Source of the DNA: Agrobacterium tumefaciens
GTDB lineage: Bacteria; Pseudomonadota; Alphaproteobacteria; Rhizobiales; Rhizobiaceae
Assembly (NCBI RefSeq): GCF_013318015.2
Contig: NZ_CP115842.1
Span: 1,227,001 to 1,291,000 of the forward strand
Length of the DNA stretch: 64,000 nt
Reading direction: 5' to 3'
Shown one piece after another: positions 54,475 to 63,981 of this stretch; position 1 is the stretch's first letter, and each line of letters begins with the position of its first letter. The notes under the pieces were generated by a model. It ran no database searches. It was not told the origin of the DNA and worked only from the letters and a program-made list of their open reading frames with translations. The translations under genes were made by a program, and so were the position numbers.

Positions 54475-55419
54475 TCAATAACCGCGCGTCATATCGACCG
54501 TTTCCGGTAGCGTGCCTGTTTCACGCCATGTCTTGACATTGCCTGCCACTATTTTCGCGGAACTTTCCCGGCTTGTCGGCGCGGAAATATGTGGCAGGAC
54601 GGTCACTTTCGGGTGCTGCCAGAATGCGGAGGCGGGAGGTAGCGGCTCCTGTTCGAAGACATCGAGAACCGCATGCGAAAGCTGGCCGGAATCAAGCGCC
54701 GCGATCAGGTCATCGGCGACGACGACGGCTCCGCGGGCAAAATTGATGAGTGCGGCTCCCTTTTTCATGGCGCCGAGACGGTCGGCATTCAGAAGGCCGC
54801 GCGTCGCATCGGTCAGCGGCACCAGACAGACGAGAATGTCGCTTTTTTCCAGCAAGTCCTCCAGCCCGTCATCGCCCGTCAGCGTTGCCACTCCCTCGAT
54901 TGCCTTGGCCGAGCGGCTCCAGCCGGAAACGTTGAAGCCTGCATGAAGCAGGCGTTGCGCCGCAGCCGTTCCAAGCGCGCCGAGGCCGAGGAGGCCGATG
55001 GTCATCTCGCCCGGATGCCGATAATCGAGTTCCTGCCAGAGGGCTTTTTGCTGGTTTTCGCGATAGGCCGGCATGTCGCGTTGCAGGTAATAGGTCCATG
55101 CCAGCACGGCTTCCGCCATCACGCGTGAAAGCTCCGGGTCTTTCAGCCTGACGATCGGCGGCGCCTTGTCTCCCAGTTCCAGCACGAGCCGTTCGACACC
55201 TGCCCACAGGCTGTGAATCCACGAAAGACCCGGCAAGGCGGCAATGTCGACTGGATCGGGATTGGCGACGATGGCGAAGTCCACCGCGCGTTTCTGCTCC
55301 CCGCTCAATTCGGAAAAGGAGAGGATTTCCTCTTCCGGCATGGCGTCGCGAAGCTCTTGCTTCCATATGGCCTCCGCTTGCGCATTCATCCGCGAAACAA
55401 GGGCGATGGGTGATGGCAT
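54475..55419 (-). CDS. 2-hydroxyacid dehydrogenase, glyoxylate/hydroxypyruvate reductase A type
   Basis: 314 aa from ATG 55419 (AGGA eight bases upstream). NAD(P) site GLLGLGALGTAAAQRL at about residues 140-155; catalytic Arg, Glu and His in INFARGAVV, DVFEQEPLP and LPHISAPT. The order and the WAGVERLV segment fit the GhrA branch, which reduces glyoxylate or hydroxypyruvate with NADPH. Confidence 0.87.
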   Translation of the reverse strand: MPSPIALVSRMNAQAEAIWKQELRDAMPEEEILSFSELSGEQKRAVDFAIVANPDPVDIAALPGLSWIHSLWAGVERLVLELGDKAPPIVRLKDPELSRVMAEAVLAWTYYLQRDMPAYRENQQKALWQELDYRHPGEMTIGLLGLGALGTAAAQRLLHAGFNVSGWSRSAKAIEGVATLTGDDGLEDLLEKSDILVCLVPLTDATRGLLNADRLGAMKKGAALINFARGAVVVADDLIAALDSGQLSHAVLDVFEQEPLPPASAFWQHPKVTVLPHISAPTSRESSAKIVAGNVKTWRETGTLPETVDMTRGY

Positions 55420-55512
55420 GAAACTGGTCCTGCTTGCTGGCGATTGGTTGGTCGCCATCAATGCGTAATTTTGCGGGCAACGCCATAGGCTGGATGGCAA
55501 AATTTGAGCTGC

Positions 55513-55545
55513 AAAAAAAAGCGGCCCGGTTTGCACCGGGCCGCT
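55513..55545 (-). terminator. Intrinsic terminator of the exo operon
   Basis: AGCGGCCCGGT-TTGC-ACCGGGCCGCT, an 11-bp perfect stem, is followed on the minus strand by eight Ts, 8 bp after the exoP stop. Confidence 0.93.
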
Positions 55546-55552
55546 ACACCAT

Positions 55553-57901
55553 TCAGGCGTTTTCCTTCACCGGCGGTTTGGCGTCGCCGTAATAGGCCGC
55601 GAATGTCTCGTGATAATGCTCAGAACCACCGGGGCCTGCATAACGCTGCAATTCCGTCATATCGGTCTTGTTGAGCACGATACCCAACGTCTTGTTGGCA
55701 ATCTGTGGTTCGTTGGCCATCAGGTTCTGCACCATCTGGATCGGCGTCTTGCCCCATTCCGTCACGAAGACGAAACCATCGACCTGCGGTGCGAAGGCTT
55801 TTGCGTCGATGACGGGAACGACGGGTGCAAGGTCGACAATGATGTAGTCGCAGGCCTCACGCGCCGATTCGATGAATTTGCGCATGCCGGAGGAGGCAAG
55901 AAGCTCGCTTGAATGGGCAAACTGGTTGCTTGTGGAAACCGGAAGGATGCCCATTTTCGTGCGGGTATCGACCTTTACCGCCTGCGTCCACGGTATCTCG
56001 TCAAGCACGACCTCCACCAGACCGGCGGATTGCCGCGTTGTCAGCATGCGGCTAAGGCCAGGGTTGCGGATGTCGGCATCCACCACAAGCGTGCGCTTGC
56101 CGGTGGAGGCGATCAGACCGGCGAGATTGAGCGCCACGACCGATTTACCCTCGTTCGGCAGGCACGAGATGACGCCGATTACCCGGCACTGTCGTTCCTG
56201 GATAACGACATCAGCCGTCAGCTTCACGTTGCGCAGCGTCTCGGCAAAGCTTGAGCGCGGGCTGTCGACGGCAAGGCGCAGCATTTTCTGGAACGAGACC
56301 TGACCGTTTTCATCGATGGTCGTGCTCTCGCTGCCGGGGGTGGCGGCAGGGGTACCCGACTTTGCGGTTTCTGCACCCCGTTCCCCGATAAAGGGCAGGT
56401 AGCCCAGAAAACGCATGCGCAGATTGTCGCGCACATCGTTGCCGGTGTGGAAAAAGCGATCCCGGAACTCAAGAAGCGCTGCGATGCCGCCGCCCAGCAT
56501 AAGGCCGAGAATGACGGAAAGCGCCATGGTCATCGTCTTTTTCGGGCTGGACGGAGCTGTCGGCAGACCCGCTTCGGAGATGATGCGGGCCTTGGCGATC
56601 GGCAGCGACTGTTTCTGGGATGCTTCTTCGAAGCGGCCGAGGTAGGACTGGTAAAGTGTGCGCAGAGCGGTTGCCCGCTGCTCCAGCTCACGCAATTGCA
56701 CCATGGTGATATTGGCCTGCGAATTGCGGCCCGCCACGCGGTCGATATTGTCGCGAAGCGATTGCACACGGGAATTGGAGACGTCGTATTCGTTCTTCAG
56801 GCTGCCCGTAACCTGCTGCAGTTCCTGGAAGATCTGCCTTGCAATCTCTTTCTTCTCACTCTCCAGCGCTACCGCCTGAGGGTGGTCGGCGCCGAATTGC
56901 TGGACGACGCCCTGCAATCGGTCAGAGATCGTGATGTAGCGCTTGCGAAGGTCCTGAATGACCGAGTTATCGGCATCCCGCGCGGAAACGACTGCATTGT
57001 CAACGGCTGCATCCGGTCCCCGGTCGATGATGGATTTGTACTGGCCATAACGTGCAGCAGCCGTCGCGACATCCGCCTGCGCGGCAATCAGCTGGCCGTT
57101 GAGATCGGCCAACTGGCCTTCCGACATGAGCTCGCCGCGCGAAGAAACGATATTATTGTCCGTCTTGAATTTTTCGACGGCAAGCTGGGCGGCCTGCGCA
57201 CGCTGGTTCAGGTCGCTCATGCGCTCCTGAAGCCACACGGAAGCGCGCTCGCTGGCGTCGAAATTGGCGTTCAGCTGTTCGGTCAGATAGGCCTGCGCAT
57301 AGGTCTTGGCGATGAGCGCGGCAAGCTGCCGATCCGTCGAACGGGTGGAAATGGCGATGACCGAACTGCGGCCGACACGCTCTACGATCAGCGATTGTTG
57401 CAGCACGGCGGCTGCCTTTTCGCGGCGTCCGGCGCGGATTGCCGCTTCGGAGGCCGGCGGATCTCCGGGCAGGATGAGATCGACGATACCGCGCACGGAA
57501 GATTTCACGAGATCGACCGGCGACAGCGACGGATTGACGATGGTGTCGTTCTCGTCGAGCTTGGCCTTGTCGACCACGGTCAGCGCCATTTCCTTGGATT
57601 TCAGAATTTCCACAGCACTGGCGATACGGTTGTCGACGATCTGGGCGGCAGGTACCGGCGATTCCTCTTCCGCGTAACGGGAAAGGCTTTCATCCAGAAG
57701 CACCTGAGTCATCGCGGTGTAAACGGGGGTTGCAAGCACCAGATAAAGGCCGGCCAGAACCACAGCGGCGATGACCGAGGCGGCAATGACATTGGCGCGG
57801 CGCACCACGGCTGCCCAGAGGCGATCGAGGTCAATAAATGTGTCGGCATCCTTGCCGGGATCCGGAAAACCGATGCTGGATTTAAAGGTCTTGTGGTGCA
57901 T
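55553..57901 (-). CDS. exoP: ExoP, succinoglycan chain-length regulator and tyrosine autokinase
   Basis: 782 aa from ATG 57901. Wzz domain with membrane helix at ~40-60 (VIAASVIAAVVLAGLYLVLA), a long coiled-coil periplasmic part (~170-430), a second helix at ~455-475 with the preceding Pro-rich PTAPSSPKK motif, then a cytoplasmic BY-kinase: Walker A SCLPNEGKSVVALNLA, Walker A' TLVVDADIRNPG, Walker B-like DYIIVDLAPVVPVID. The tail has the Tyr cluster YAGPGGSEHYHETFAAYYGD for autophosphorylation. It controls polymerisation and export of succinoglycan in the inner membrane. Last gene of the operon. Confidence 0.95.
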   Translation of the reverse strand: MHHKTFKSSIGFPDPGKDADTFIDLDRLWAAVVRRANVIAASVIAAVVLAGLYLVLATPVYTAMTQVLLDESLSRYAEEESPVPAAQIVDNRIASAVEILKSKEMALTVVDKAKLDENDTIVNPSLSPVDLVKSSVRGIVDLILPGDPPASEAAIRAGRREKAAAVLQQSLIVERVGRSSVIAISTRSTDRQLAALIAKTYAQAYLTEQLNANFDASERASVWLQERMSDLNQRAQAAQLAVEKFKTDNNIVSSRGELMSEGQLADLNGQLIAAQADVATAAARYGQYKSIIDRGPDAAVDNAVVSARDADNSVIQDLRKRYITISDRLQGVVQQFGADHPQAVALESEKKEIARQIFQELQQVTGSLKNEYDVSNSRVQSLRDNIDRVAGRNSQANITMVQLRELEQRATALRTLYQSYLGRFEEASQKQSLPIAKARIISEAGLPTAPSSPKKTMTMALSVILGLMLGGGIAALLEFRDRFFHTGNDVRDNLRMRFLGYLPFIGERGAETAKSGTPAATPGSESTTIDENGQVSFQKMLRLAVDSPRSSFAETLRNVKLTADVVIQERQCRVIGVISCLPNEGKSVVALNLAGLIASTGKRTLVVDADIRNPGLSRMLTTRQSAGLVEVVLDEIPWTQAVKVDTRTKMGILPVSTSNQFAHSSELLASSGMRKFIESAREACDYIIVDLAPVVPVIDAKAFAPQVDGFVFVTEWGKTPIQMVQNLMANEPQIANKTLGIVLNKTDMTELQRYAGPGGSEHYHETFAAYYGDAKPPVKENA

Positions 57902-57930
57902 GGACCTACCTTGTGAATTAAAAATGGTAC

Positions 57931-57961
57931 GCGGGAAGCCGAGCAACGCTCGGCTTCCCGC
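57931..57961 (-). terminator. Terminator/attenuator-like hairpin between exoN and exoP
   Basis: GCGGGAAGCCGAGC and GCTCGGCTTCCCGC are perfect 14-bp arms with a 3-nt loop, 30 bp before the exoP start and 48 bp after the exoN stop. On the minus strand the stem is followed by GTACCATTTTTAA, so the T run begins seven bases late. Partial termination is likely. Confidence 0.65.
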
Positions 57962-58008
57962 CCCCCGTTATTGATGTGCCGACCGCCTCCCCGGCAGCAC
58001 GATTAAAG

Positions 58009-58914
58009 TCAGGCCGCCTGAACGCGGCTTTCATGGTTTGCGACGAGTTCCTTGACGGAAGCGAGAACCTGCGCCTCCATGTCGGCACGCATCAGCGAGA
58101 AAGCGACATTGGCGGCGATGAAGCCCTGCTTGCTGCCGCAGTCGAATGTGCGACCGCTATACTTCTGCGCATGGAAGGCCTGCTTCTCAGCGAGCCGCTT
58201 CATGCCGTCAGTCAGCTGGATTTCGTTGCCCGCGCCACGCTCCTGTTTGGCGAGAATGTCGAAGATTTCCGGCTGCAGAATATAACGGCCGTTTAGATAA
58301 TAATTCGAAGGCGCCCTGGATGGTTCCGGCTTCTCGACCATTTCGGTCACCGCAAAGCCGTGATTGACCTTCTGGCCGACACCAACGACGCCGTAGGATG
58401 ACACTTCTTCCGGCAGGCATTCCTCAACACCGAGGATATTGCCGCCGACTTCGTCGTAGAGTTCCATCAACCCGGCAATGCAGCCGCGTGCGCCATAGGA
58501 AACCATATCAGGCAAAAGCAGCGCAAAAGGCTCCTTGCCCACCAGTTCGCGCGCGCACCAAACCGCGTGGCCGAGGCCGAGCGGCACCTGCTGGCGCGTG
58601 TAGCTGACTGTGCCTGCGACTGGCAGCATCTTTTCAAGCTGCAGCACCTGCACCGTCTTGCCGGAGCGGGTGAGCGTGTTGATAAGCTCGGGCGCGCTGT
58701 CGAAATAGTCTTCGATGGCGGTCTTGTTGCGGCTGGTTACGAAAATAATGTGCTCGATGCCGGCCTGCATTGCCTCATCGACGGCATATTGCACGACCGG
58801 CCGGTCGACGATCGTGAGCATTTCCTTCGGCATCGCCTTGGTGGCGGGCAAAAACCGCGTGCCGTTGCCGGCTACGGGAATGACGGCTTTTCTGACAGTT
58901 TTGTTCAGGTCCAT
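58009..58914 (-). CDS. exoN: UTP-glucose-1-phosphate uridylyltransferase
   Basis: 301 aa from ATG 58914 (GGAG seven bases upstream). The nucleotidyltransferase core is [25 protein letters not shown], then [17 protein letters not shown] and, later, the metal/sugar motifs [20 protein letters not shown] and [15 protein letters not shown]. It makes UDP-glucose for the octasaccharide repeat. In rhizobial order it stands between exoO and exoP; a separate galU may exist elsewhere. Confidence 0.94.
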   Translation of the reverse strand: MDLNKTVRKAVIPVAGNGTRFLPATKAMPKEMLTIVDRPVVQYAVDEAMQAGIEHIIFVTSRNKTAIEDYFDSAPELINTLTRSGKTVQVLQLEKMLPVAGTVSYTRQQVPLGLGHAVWCARELVGKEPFALLLPDMVSYGARGCIAGLMELYDEVGGNILGVEECLPEEVSSYGVVGVGQKVNHGFAVTEMVEKPEPSRAPSNYYLNGRYILQPEIFDILAKQERGAGNEIQLTDGMKRLAEKQAFHAQKYSGRTFDCGSKQGFIAANVAFSLMRADMEAQVLASVKELVANHESRVQAA

Positions 58915-58995
58915 CGCGTTCTCCTTCATCAAGGTTTGATCTGTCCCCAGTCCGCTTGCAGATTTTTCGCGCACAGATTTGTCCGCTCACAAATT

Positions 58996-59991
58996 TTACG
59001 AAATCTGCCTTTTCACCCCAGTATTTGCCGCGGGCGCAAACATCGCGTTCCGCAACCTCTTCAGCCGCACGGCAATGGGCATTCTCAAATGGCCCAGCAC
59101 GGCGGGATCTCTGATCGTTGTCTTCAGCGCGCCGATAATCGAGCGGCGCTTGATGTCTTCCACCAATGTCAGGAAGTTACGGGCCAGTTGCAGGCTACGG
59201 CTTCTGGCCTGCTGCGCATCCATGGCGGCGGGCAACAGCGCGTAGTGGCTCAGAAACTCCTGGTCCGCCCGCATCATTCCTTCGACGTGGTGGATTTCGA
59301 GGACGCGCGAGATCGAACCTTCGCGACTATTATAGATGTAGCCCGGTTTCGGCTCGATGACGCAGAGGCCGCCGGCGGCAAGCGCCGAGGCAAGCAGGAT
59401 GTAATCCTCGCCGATGCGGATGTCCTCGCGAAAACGCAATCCCTCGCTATTTAGGAAATCGCGCCGGAACATCGGCTTCATGTAGCCGAAGTTGAAGGTG
59501 GAGCGGAAAAGGATGTTGGAGGAAATGAAGTCCTCAAGGGTAAGGACGGGTCTTTCCTCCAGAAACTCTTCCGAGAACATCGTTTCCATCGGCCTGCCGT
59601 CCGTATAAGCGACATCGAGATTGTCTACAGCGATCACTGCATTCGCCGCATCTGCCCGGCACATCATGCAGGCGGAACGGTCGGGGCGGATGACGTCGTC
59701 CGAATCGAGAACGGCGATAAAGCGTCCGGTTGCTGCGTCGATACCGGCATTGCGCGCGCCTCCCGGTCCGAGGTTCTGTTCAAGGGCAAGCAGCCGGACA
59801 CGCGGATCGTTGGCCGCAATGGCCTCGACGAGCGAGATCGTCTCGTCGGCGGAGCGGTCATCCACGACGATCACCTCCAGCGTCACGCCCTGCTGGTCAA
59901 GCGCACTTTGAATGGCGGCTTCGATCGTCTCGGCGGCATTATAGGCGGCAATGACGAAGCTGATATCGGGCTGAGGGTTAAGGTTCTCCAT
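58996..59991 (-). CDS. exoO: Family 2 glycosyltransferase, ExoO-like
   Basis: 331 aa from ATG 59991. GT-A fold: ISFVIAAYNAAETIEAAIQSAL, VIVVDDRSADET and the DXD motif AVLDSDDVIRPD; acceptor-side RIGEDYILLASALAAGG. In Sinorhizobium ExoO adds a side-chain glucose of the repeat unit; that assignment rests on gene order. Start and exoM stop share one base. Confidence 0.9.
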   Translation of the reverse strand: MENLNPQPDISFVIAAYNAAETIEAAIQSALDQQGVTLEVIVVDDRSADETISLVEAIAANDPRVRLLALEQNLGPGGARNAGIDAATGRFIAVLDSDDVIRPDRSACMMCRADAANAVIAVDNLDVAYTDGRPMETMFSEEFLEERPVLTLEDFISSNILFRSTFNFGYMKPMFRRDFLNSEGLRFREDIRIGEDYILLASALAAGGLCVIEPKPGYIYNSREGSISRVLEIHHVEGMMRADQEFLSHYALLPAAMDAQQARSRSLQLARNFLTLVEDIKRRSIIGALKTTIRDPAVLGHLRMPIAVRLKRLRNAMFAPAANTGVKRQIS

Positions 59992-60935
59992 CAGGTTGCC
60001 TCCACCGCGCCGTATTGGCGGATTTCGCGCACTCCGAAGGCGCCGCTTACCGAGCCGAGATGCAAGGCGCCGCGCAGGGCATAGCGGTTGCGGCGCACGG
60101 CGTTGAAACCGTTCAGGGCGGCAAAGACGGCGCAATAGAGAACTTTCGATCCTGCCTTCAGCACCTGCATCACGCGTCTTGCGCCGGGTTTCTTTTCGGC
60201 AAGCACACGGCCATGGGTCTGGCCGGAGCGGAAGCGACGTTTGGCAAGCCACATGAAACGGGCGCGGTTTTCCGGCACCGGCTCGGAGAGCACGGCCTTT
60301 TGCGCAAAGACGATGCGACCGCCCGAAGCATGGAGATGCGAGAAGAAATGCGTGTCCTCACCGCCGCTCTGGCCGAGCGCCAGCGCAAAACGCCGGTCCT
60401 TTACCGATGGGGCGTCCATCTTGAGAAGCGTGTTGCAGGTGTAGCCGGTGATGATCTCGCCATTCACCCAGACGGGCACGGTCGAGTGAAAATCGCCACG
60501 TTTCATCCAGCCCGGCGCATTCTCACGGTAAACCGCCGTCACTGGGCCAAGAACGACATCCGCGCCGGTTTCGCCTGCCTTTTCCAGAAGTGCGGCCAGC
60601 CAGTGCGGCGGGGCGGTCTCATCATCGTCGATAAAGGCCAGATAGTCTGCCCGGCATTCAGAGAGGCAGGCGTTGCGGGCAATCGAGATATTCGATTTCG
60701 GGCAATGGACATAGGCGATCTCGAAAGGCGAAGTTTCACGCAGCCGATCCACACTTGCCTTGGCACTCGGTTCCTCATCATTGTCGGCAACGATCAGGCG
60801 AACTGTCACGCCTTCGGGCACTTCCAGTTCGAACAGTGACAGAAGTGTGGCGACCAGCGCCGGACGTCTGTAGGTACAGATGCCGATATCGACGGTCTTT
60901 GAATTGTGTGGTTCGGTGACGATGAGGTCGGTCAT
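59991..60935 (-). CDS. exoM: Family 2 glycosyltransferase, ExoM-like
   Basis: 314 aa from ATG 60935. Motifs are VDIGICTYRRPALVATLLSL, LIVADNDEEPSAKA and YLAFIDDDETAPPHW (DXD), then GGEDTHFFSHLHASGG as the acceptor loop. The C-terminus carries a hydrophobic segment (VLYCAVFAALNGF). It overlaps exoA by 4 bp. In Sinorhizobium it adds a later glucose of the repeat. Confidence 0.92.
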   Translation of the reverse strand: MTDLIVTEPHNSKTVDIGICTYRRPALVATLLSLFELEVPEGVTVRLIVADNDEEPSAKASVDRLRETSPFEIAYVHCPKSNISIARNACLSECRADYLAFIDDDETAPPHWLAALLEKAGETGADVVLGPVTAVYRENAPGWMKRGDFHSTVPVWVNGEIITGYTCNTLLKMDAPSVKDRRFALALGQSGGEDTHFFSHLHASGGRIVFAQKAVLSEPVPENRARFMWLAKRRFRSGQTHGRVLAEKKPGARRVMQVLKAGSKVLYCAVFAALNGFNAVRRNRYALRGALHLGSVSGAFGVREIRQYGAVEAT

Positions 60936-61930
60936 GAGACAGCCTTTTTTCCCCGGAATTTCAGGAGTTCCAGCCAGAAGCCGGTGGACCACGCCAGATG
61001 CATCACCATTGCGGAAAAGGCGGCGAGCGGGCCGTATGGGTTTTTCTGACCTATTGCCATCCACAAGCCATAACCCACACATGCGGCGATCCAGAGGCCG
61101 AGCGGAATAAGTGCTGCCCAATGCACAAGCGACAGCAGGGCAAGCACGAAGACCGGCAGGACAGCCAGCGGAATCATCTGGCGGATCTTCGGGATCGAGC
61201 GATGTTTCAGCAGGTTCTTTGCCCGGCCACGGCCATAGGCGAGATATTGCTTGAACAGAGGCATGACGCTGGCGCGCGGATAATAGGTCATGCGGGTCTT
61301 GTCGGTCATCCATATACGGAAACCGGATTTGCGCAGCCGGAAATCCAGTTCGGCATCCTCGTTGTGGCTGAAGCTTTCATCGTAACCACCGACCGCGTCG
61401 AAGGCGGCGATCCGCATCAGCGCGTGGTGGCCATGGTCGATCCAGTGTCCCTTGGCGCCTTCGCGGTGCTTGGAGCCGCCATTGCCGAGTTTGGAATTCT
61501 GCGCAATCGCCGTCGCTTTCTGGAACAGGCCGTGCCCGACCGTATCCATGGCGACCACGACGGAATCCGCGCCGGTGCGATCCGCGTCCTCGATTAGCCG
61601 CTGGCAATAATCATCCGGATAATCGCCATGGGCGTCGATGCGGATGAGGTAGTCGAAATCCTCGCCGAAAGTGGATACGGCCAGGTTTATACCGGCGCTC
61701 TGGATGCGCTTGGGATTGGGAAGGAGCGTAACGCGGTCATCCGTTACGGCGAAGGCGGAAACGATGTCGCGCGTGCCGTCCGTGCTGCCGCCATCGGCAA
61801 CAACGATGCGGAAAATACGTCCGTCCATCGCGCCGGTGAATTTTCGCAGCAAGGCCTCGATCGTCTTTGCCTCGTTGAGGCAGGGAATGACGATCAGAGT
61901 TTTGATGCCGGAATGACCAAGACCTTCCAT
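60932..61930 (-). CDS. exoA: Family 2 glycosyltransferase, ExoA-like
   Basis: 332 aa from ATG 61930 after a GGGGG site. Motifs are KTLIVIPCLNEAKTIEALLR, IVVADGGSTDGTRDIVSA and LIRIDAHGDYP (variant DXD), SHNEDAELDFRLRKSGF, and two membrane helices near the end (LAVLPVFVLALLSLVHWAAL, AAFSAMVMHLAWSTGFWLEL). In Sinorhizobium ExoA adds an early glucose to the galactose-primed lipid. Confidence 0.93.
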   Translation of the reverse strand: MEGLGHSGIKTLIVIPCLNEAKTIEALLRKFTGAMDGRIFRIVVADGGSTDGTRDIVSAFAVTDDRVTLLPNPKRIQSAGINLAVSTFGEDFDYLIRIDAHGDYPDDYCQRLIEDADRTGADSVVVAMDTVGHGLFQKATAIAQNSKLGNGGSKHREGAKGHWIDHGHHALMRIAAFDAVGGYDESFSHNEDAELDFRLRKSGFRIWMTDKTRMTYYPRASVMPLFKQYLAYGRGRAKNLLKHRSIPKIRQMIPLAVLPVFVLALLSLVHWAALIPLGLWIAACVGYGLWMAIGQKNPYGPLAAFSAMVMHLAWSTGFWLELLKFRGKKAVS

Positions 61931-61947
61931 GATTTGCCCCCTACGCA

Positions 61948-63129
61948 CTACACGGGTGAAAACGCAGCTTCACGGGCATGGCCGGAAGCGGATTTTGTAA
62001 GAGAGGACAATTGCTGGACCAGCTGACGGCAATCGTCGCGGTCGGTCAGCCATTGTTTCTTATCGAGTGCCGAGAGGGCGTCGAAGGCGTCCGTATACGT
62101 TTGTGGAGTCATAGTGTTGAAAAGAGCGGCCAGATCATCTGCGCCGGCATTTTGCAGAACAAAACCGATATTGCGCTTTTCGATGAAACGAGCCGTTTCC
62201 GTGCCTGCAAGTGCAATCGGCAGGGTGCCGTAAAGGCATCCCTCATAGAGCCGATTGGGCAGCAGCCAGCTTGAATTCTGGCCTTCCTCGAAGAAGTCGA
62301 TCGCCCAGGTGAACTGCACTTCATTATAGATGGTGGCCAGATCTTCAGGGTTCTTGTAGGCCCCGTGGAAATGCACATGCGGCGCGGCAGCCACGAAACC
62401 ATCGAAATCCGCAAATTCCGAATAGGCCGGCCGGCCGCGCAGGATGATCTCGACCTTGCCATCCATGCGCCTTGCAAAATCGGCGAGTATTTCGAGCGAT
62501 TTGCGGCATCGAAGCGCCCCAAACCAGCCGATTTTCCACGGTTCGCCGGAGGCAGGCGGGCGCGGTTGTGGGGTGGCTGCTACAGCGGCATCAAGCGCCA
62601 GCACCCTGTTTTCCTGCAACAGCACGGGAAGGTTCAGGCCGGAAACGGGTTTGAAATAATGCTCGACGAAAGCTGGAGAACTCGTCATCAGCAGCTTGGC
62701 ATCCCGGGCGAAATAGCGCTGGGCCGCATTGAGAAGCTGCCCCGGCTTGCCCTCATTGAGAAGCAGGCGGTGAATGTCGAGACATTCGTAAACCAGTGCC
62801 GGCTGGCGGTCGTAAAGCGACATGGCCCGTTTTGCGAGAGCCAGCATTTCCAGGTTTCTGGCAAGAATGACGTCGGGCGTGGGGGTGCCGCGTAATGTTT
62901 TGCCGAGCGAGAGGCTGGCTTTGGCGACGGCTGCCATGCGCTGAAGAAACTGCCCATCGGCGGTTTCTCCGAGAATGACCGGCACCACGCCCTCGATCTC
63001 TGCAAGCCGGTTCTGTCCGCGCCGGAAGCCCGCCAGCGTGACCCGCGCGCCGCCCGCAACCAAGGTCAACACCCGCCGGCGAATGGCGGGGTCCGACAGA
63101 TCATGCGCGAGATAAAGAACATGGATCAT
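61948..63129 (-). CDS. exoL: Glycosyltransferase, ExoL-like
   Basis: 393 aa from ATG 63129 (MIHVLYLAHD). It is not of the family 2 fold: the N-terminal half has the hydrophobic YLAHDLSDPAIRRRVLTLVAGG and DVILARNLEMLALAKRA segments, and the C-terminal half has WKIGWFGALRCRKSLEIL and ILRGRPAY, GT-B-like. In Sinorhizobium ExoL adds a glucose of the backbone. It lies 60 bp after exoK and 17 bp before exoA. Confidence 0.85.
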   Translation of the reverse strand: MIHVLYLAHDLSDPAIRRRVLTLVAGGARVTLAGFRRGQNRLAEIEGVVPVILGETADGQFLQRMAAVAKASLSLGKTLRGTPTPDVILARNLEMLALAKRAMSLYDRQPALVYECLDIHRLLLNEGKPGQLLNAAQRYFARDAKLLMTSSPAFVEHYFKPVSGLNLPVLLQENRVLALDAAVAATPQPRPPASGEPWKIGWFGALRCRKSLEILADFARRMDGKVEIILRGRPAYSEFADFDGFVAAAPHVHFHGAYKNPEDLATIYNEVQFTWAIDFFEEGQNSSWLLPNRLYEGCLYGTLPIALAGTETARFIEKRNIGFVLQNAGADDLAALFNTMTPQTYTDAFDALSALDKKQWLTDRDDCRQLVQQLSSLTKSASGHAREAAFSPV

Positions 63130-63189
63130 GCATGGGTTCCGGTTGGTTTCATGCGTCAAGGACGCCGAGGCTCAGGTTTAAAAAGGCAA

Positions 63190-63981
63190 TCAGTTAAGGG
63201 CGCAGGCGATGGATTCGGGAAACTGGCATTTGTCGCCGAGCGCCGTGAAGGCGAAGCGGTCAACAATCATCTGTGTTGCGCCGGAATAGGAAAAGGCACC
63301 CATCCAGTCCTTCAACGTGTCGGTTCCCCACAGGCTGAAGAAAATCTTCTGGGCATTCTGCGGAATCTTGGTCTCATCCGTGACTTCGTGAACGAGCTTG
63401 CCGTTGACGTAGTAACGCAGGCGCTGAGGCTCCCACACGAAGGCGTAATCGTTGAAGCCAGCATCAGCTCCGCCTTCTACCGGCACCAGTTTCTCATTGC
63501 CGCCCTTGGCGGAAATATACTGGTTCAGCTGCACCTTGCCCGTATTCTTGCCCAAAACCTCGAAGTCGATTTCATCATGGGGCTTTTTGTCGGTCGGGCC
63601 GATATAGGTGAAAAAGGCGGAGTTCAACCCGGAGCCGGTAGCGGCTTTCATCCGTGCTTCATAGGTGCCGTAGCGATAACGCCCCTTGGTCTGGATTTCA
63701 CCGCAGGCGAAGTTGCGGTCGCCGGACTTTGCTTCCTCAAAACCAAGCGTCAGCTGGCCGTTTTCCACCGTGGCCAGTTTCTTCGACCAGGTGCAGTTCT
63801 GATGCGCACCGTTGTTCCAGCCGTCGGAGACGTACCAGAACGACCGGTCCATCTGATCGAAATTCTCGATGAAGGATGCACCGTTGCCTTCTTGTGCCTG
63901 GCTCGGTGTCGTGAAGGGTGTCGCCAGCAGGGCGGCGGCGAGAAGAATGCGTGTCTGAACGCGGGTGACAAATGTTGTCAT
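63190..63981 (-). CDS. exoK: Secreted endo-beta-glucanase, succinoglycan depolymerase
   Basis: 263 aa GH16 enzyme with a signal peptide ending PSQAQEG. The catalytic pair Glu137 and Glu141 is in HDEIDFEVLG, and NCTWSKKLATVENGQLTL and GEIQTKGRYRYGTYEARM fit the fold. In Sinorhizobium ExoK cleaves nascent succinoglycan to smaller chains. The next genes (exoH onward) should lie to the right, as the first 19 bases past 63981 hold nothing. Confidence 0.94.
   Translation of the reverse strand: MTTFVTRVQTRILLAAALLATPFTTPSQAQEGNGASFIENFDQMDRSFWYVSDGWNNGAHQNCTWSKKLATVENGQLTLGFEEAKSGDRNFACGEIQTKGRYRYGTYEARMKAATGSGLNSAFFTYIGPTDKKPHDEIDFEVLGKNTGKVQLNQYISAKGGNEKLVPVEGGADAGFNDYAFVWEPQRLRYYVNGKLVHEVTDETKIPQNAQKIFFSLWGTDTLKDWMGAFSYSGATQMIVDRFAFTALGDKCQFPESIACALN

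Noticed and set aside
56447..57916. 489-residue plus-strand frame opposite exoP
   Set aside because: Antisense shadow of a clear Wzz/BY-kinase gene; composition is Arg/Asp/Gly-rich with no family resemblance.
58958..59008. GCAGATTT/AAATCTGC pair at the exoO-exoN junction
   Set aside because: Eight-bp arms with a loop of about 35 bases and no T run; too weak to call a terminator or operator.
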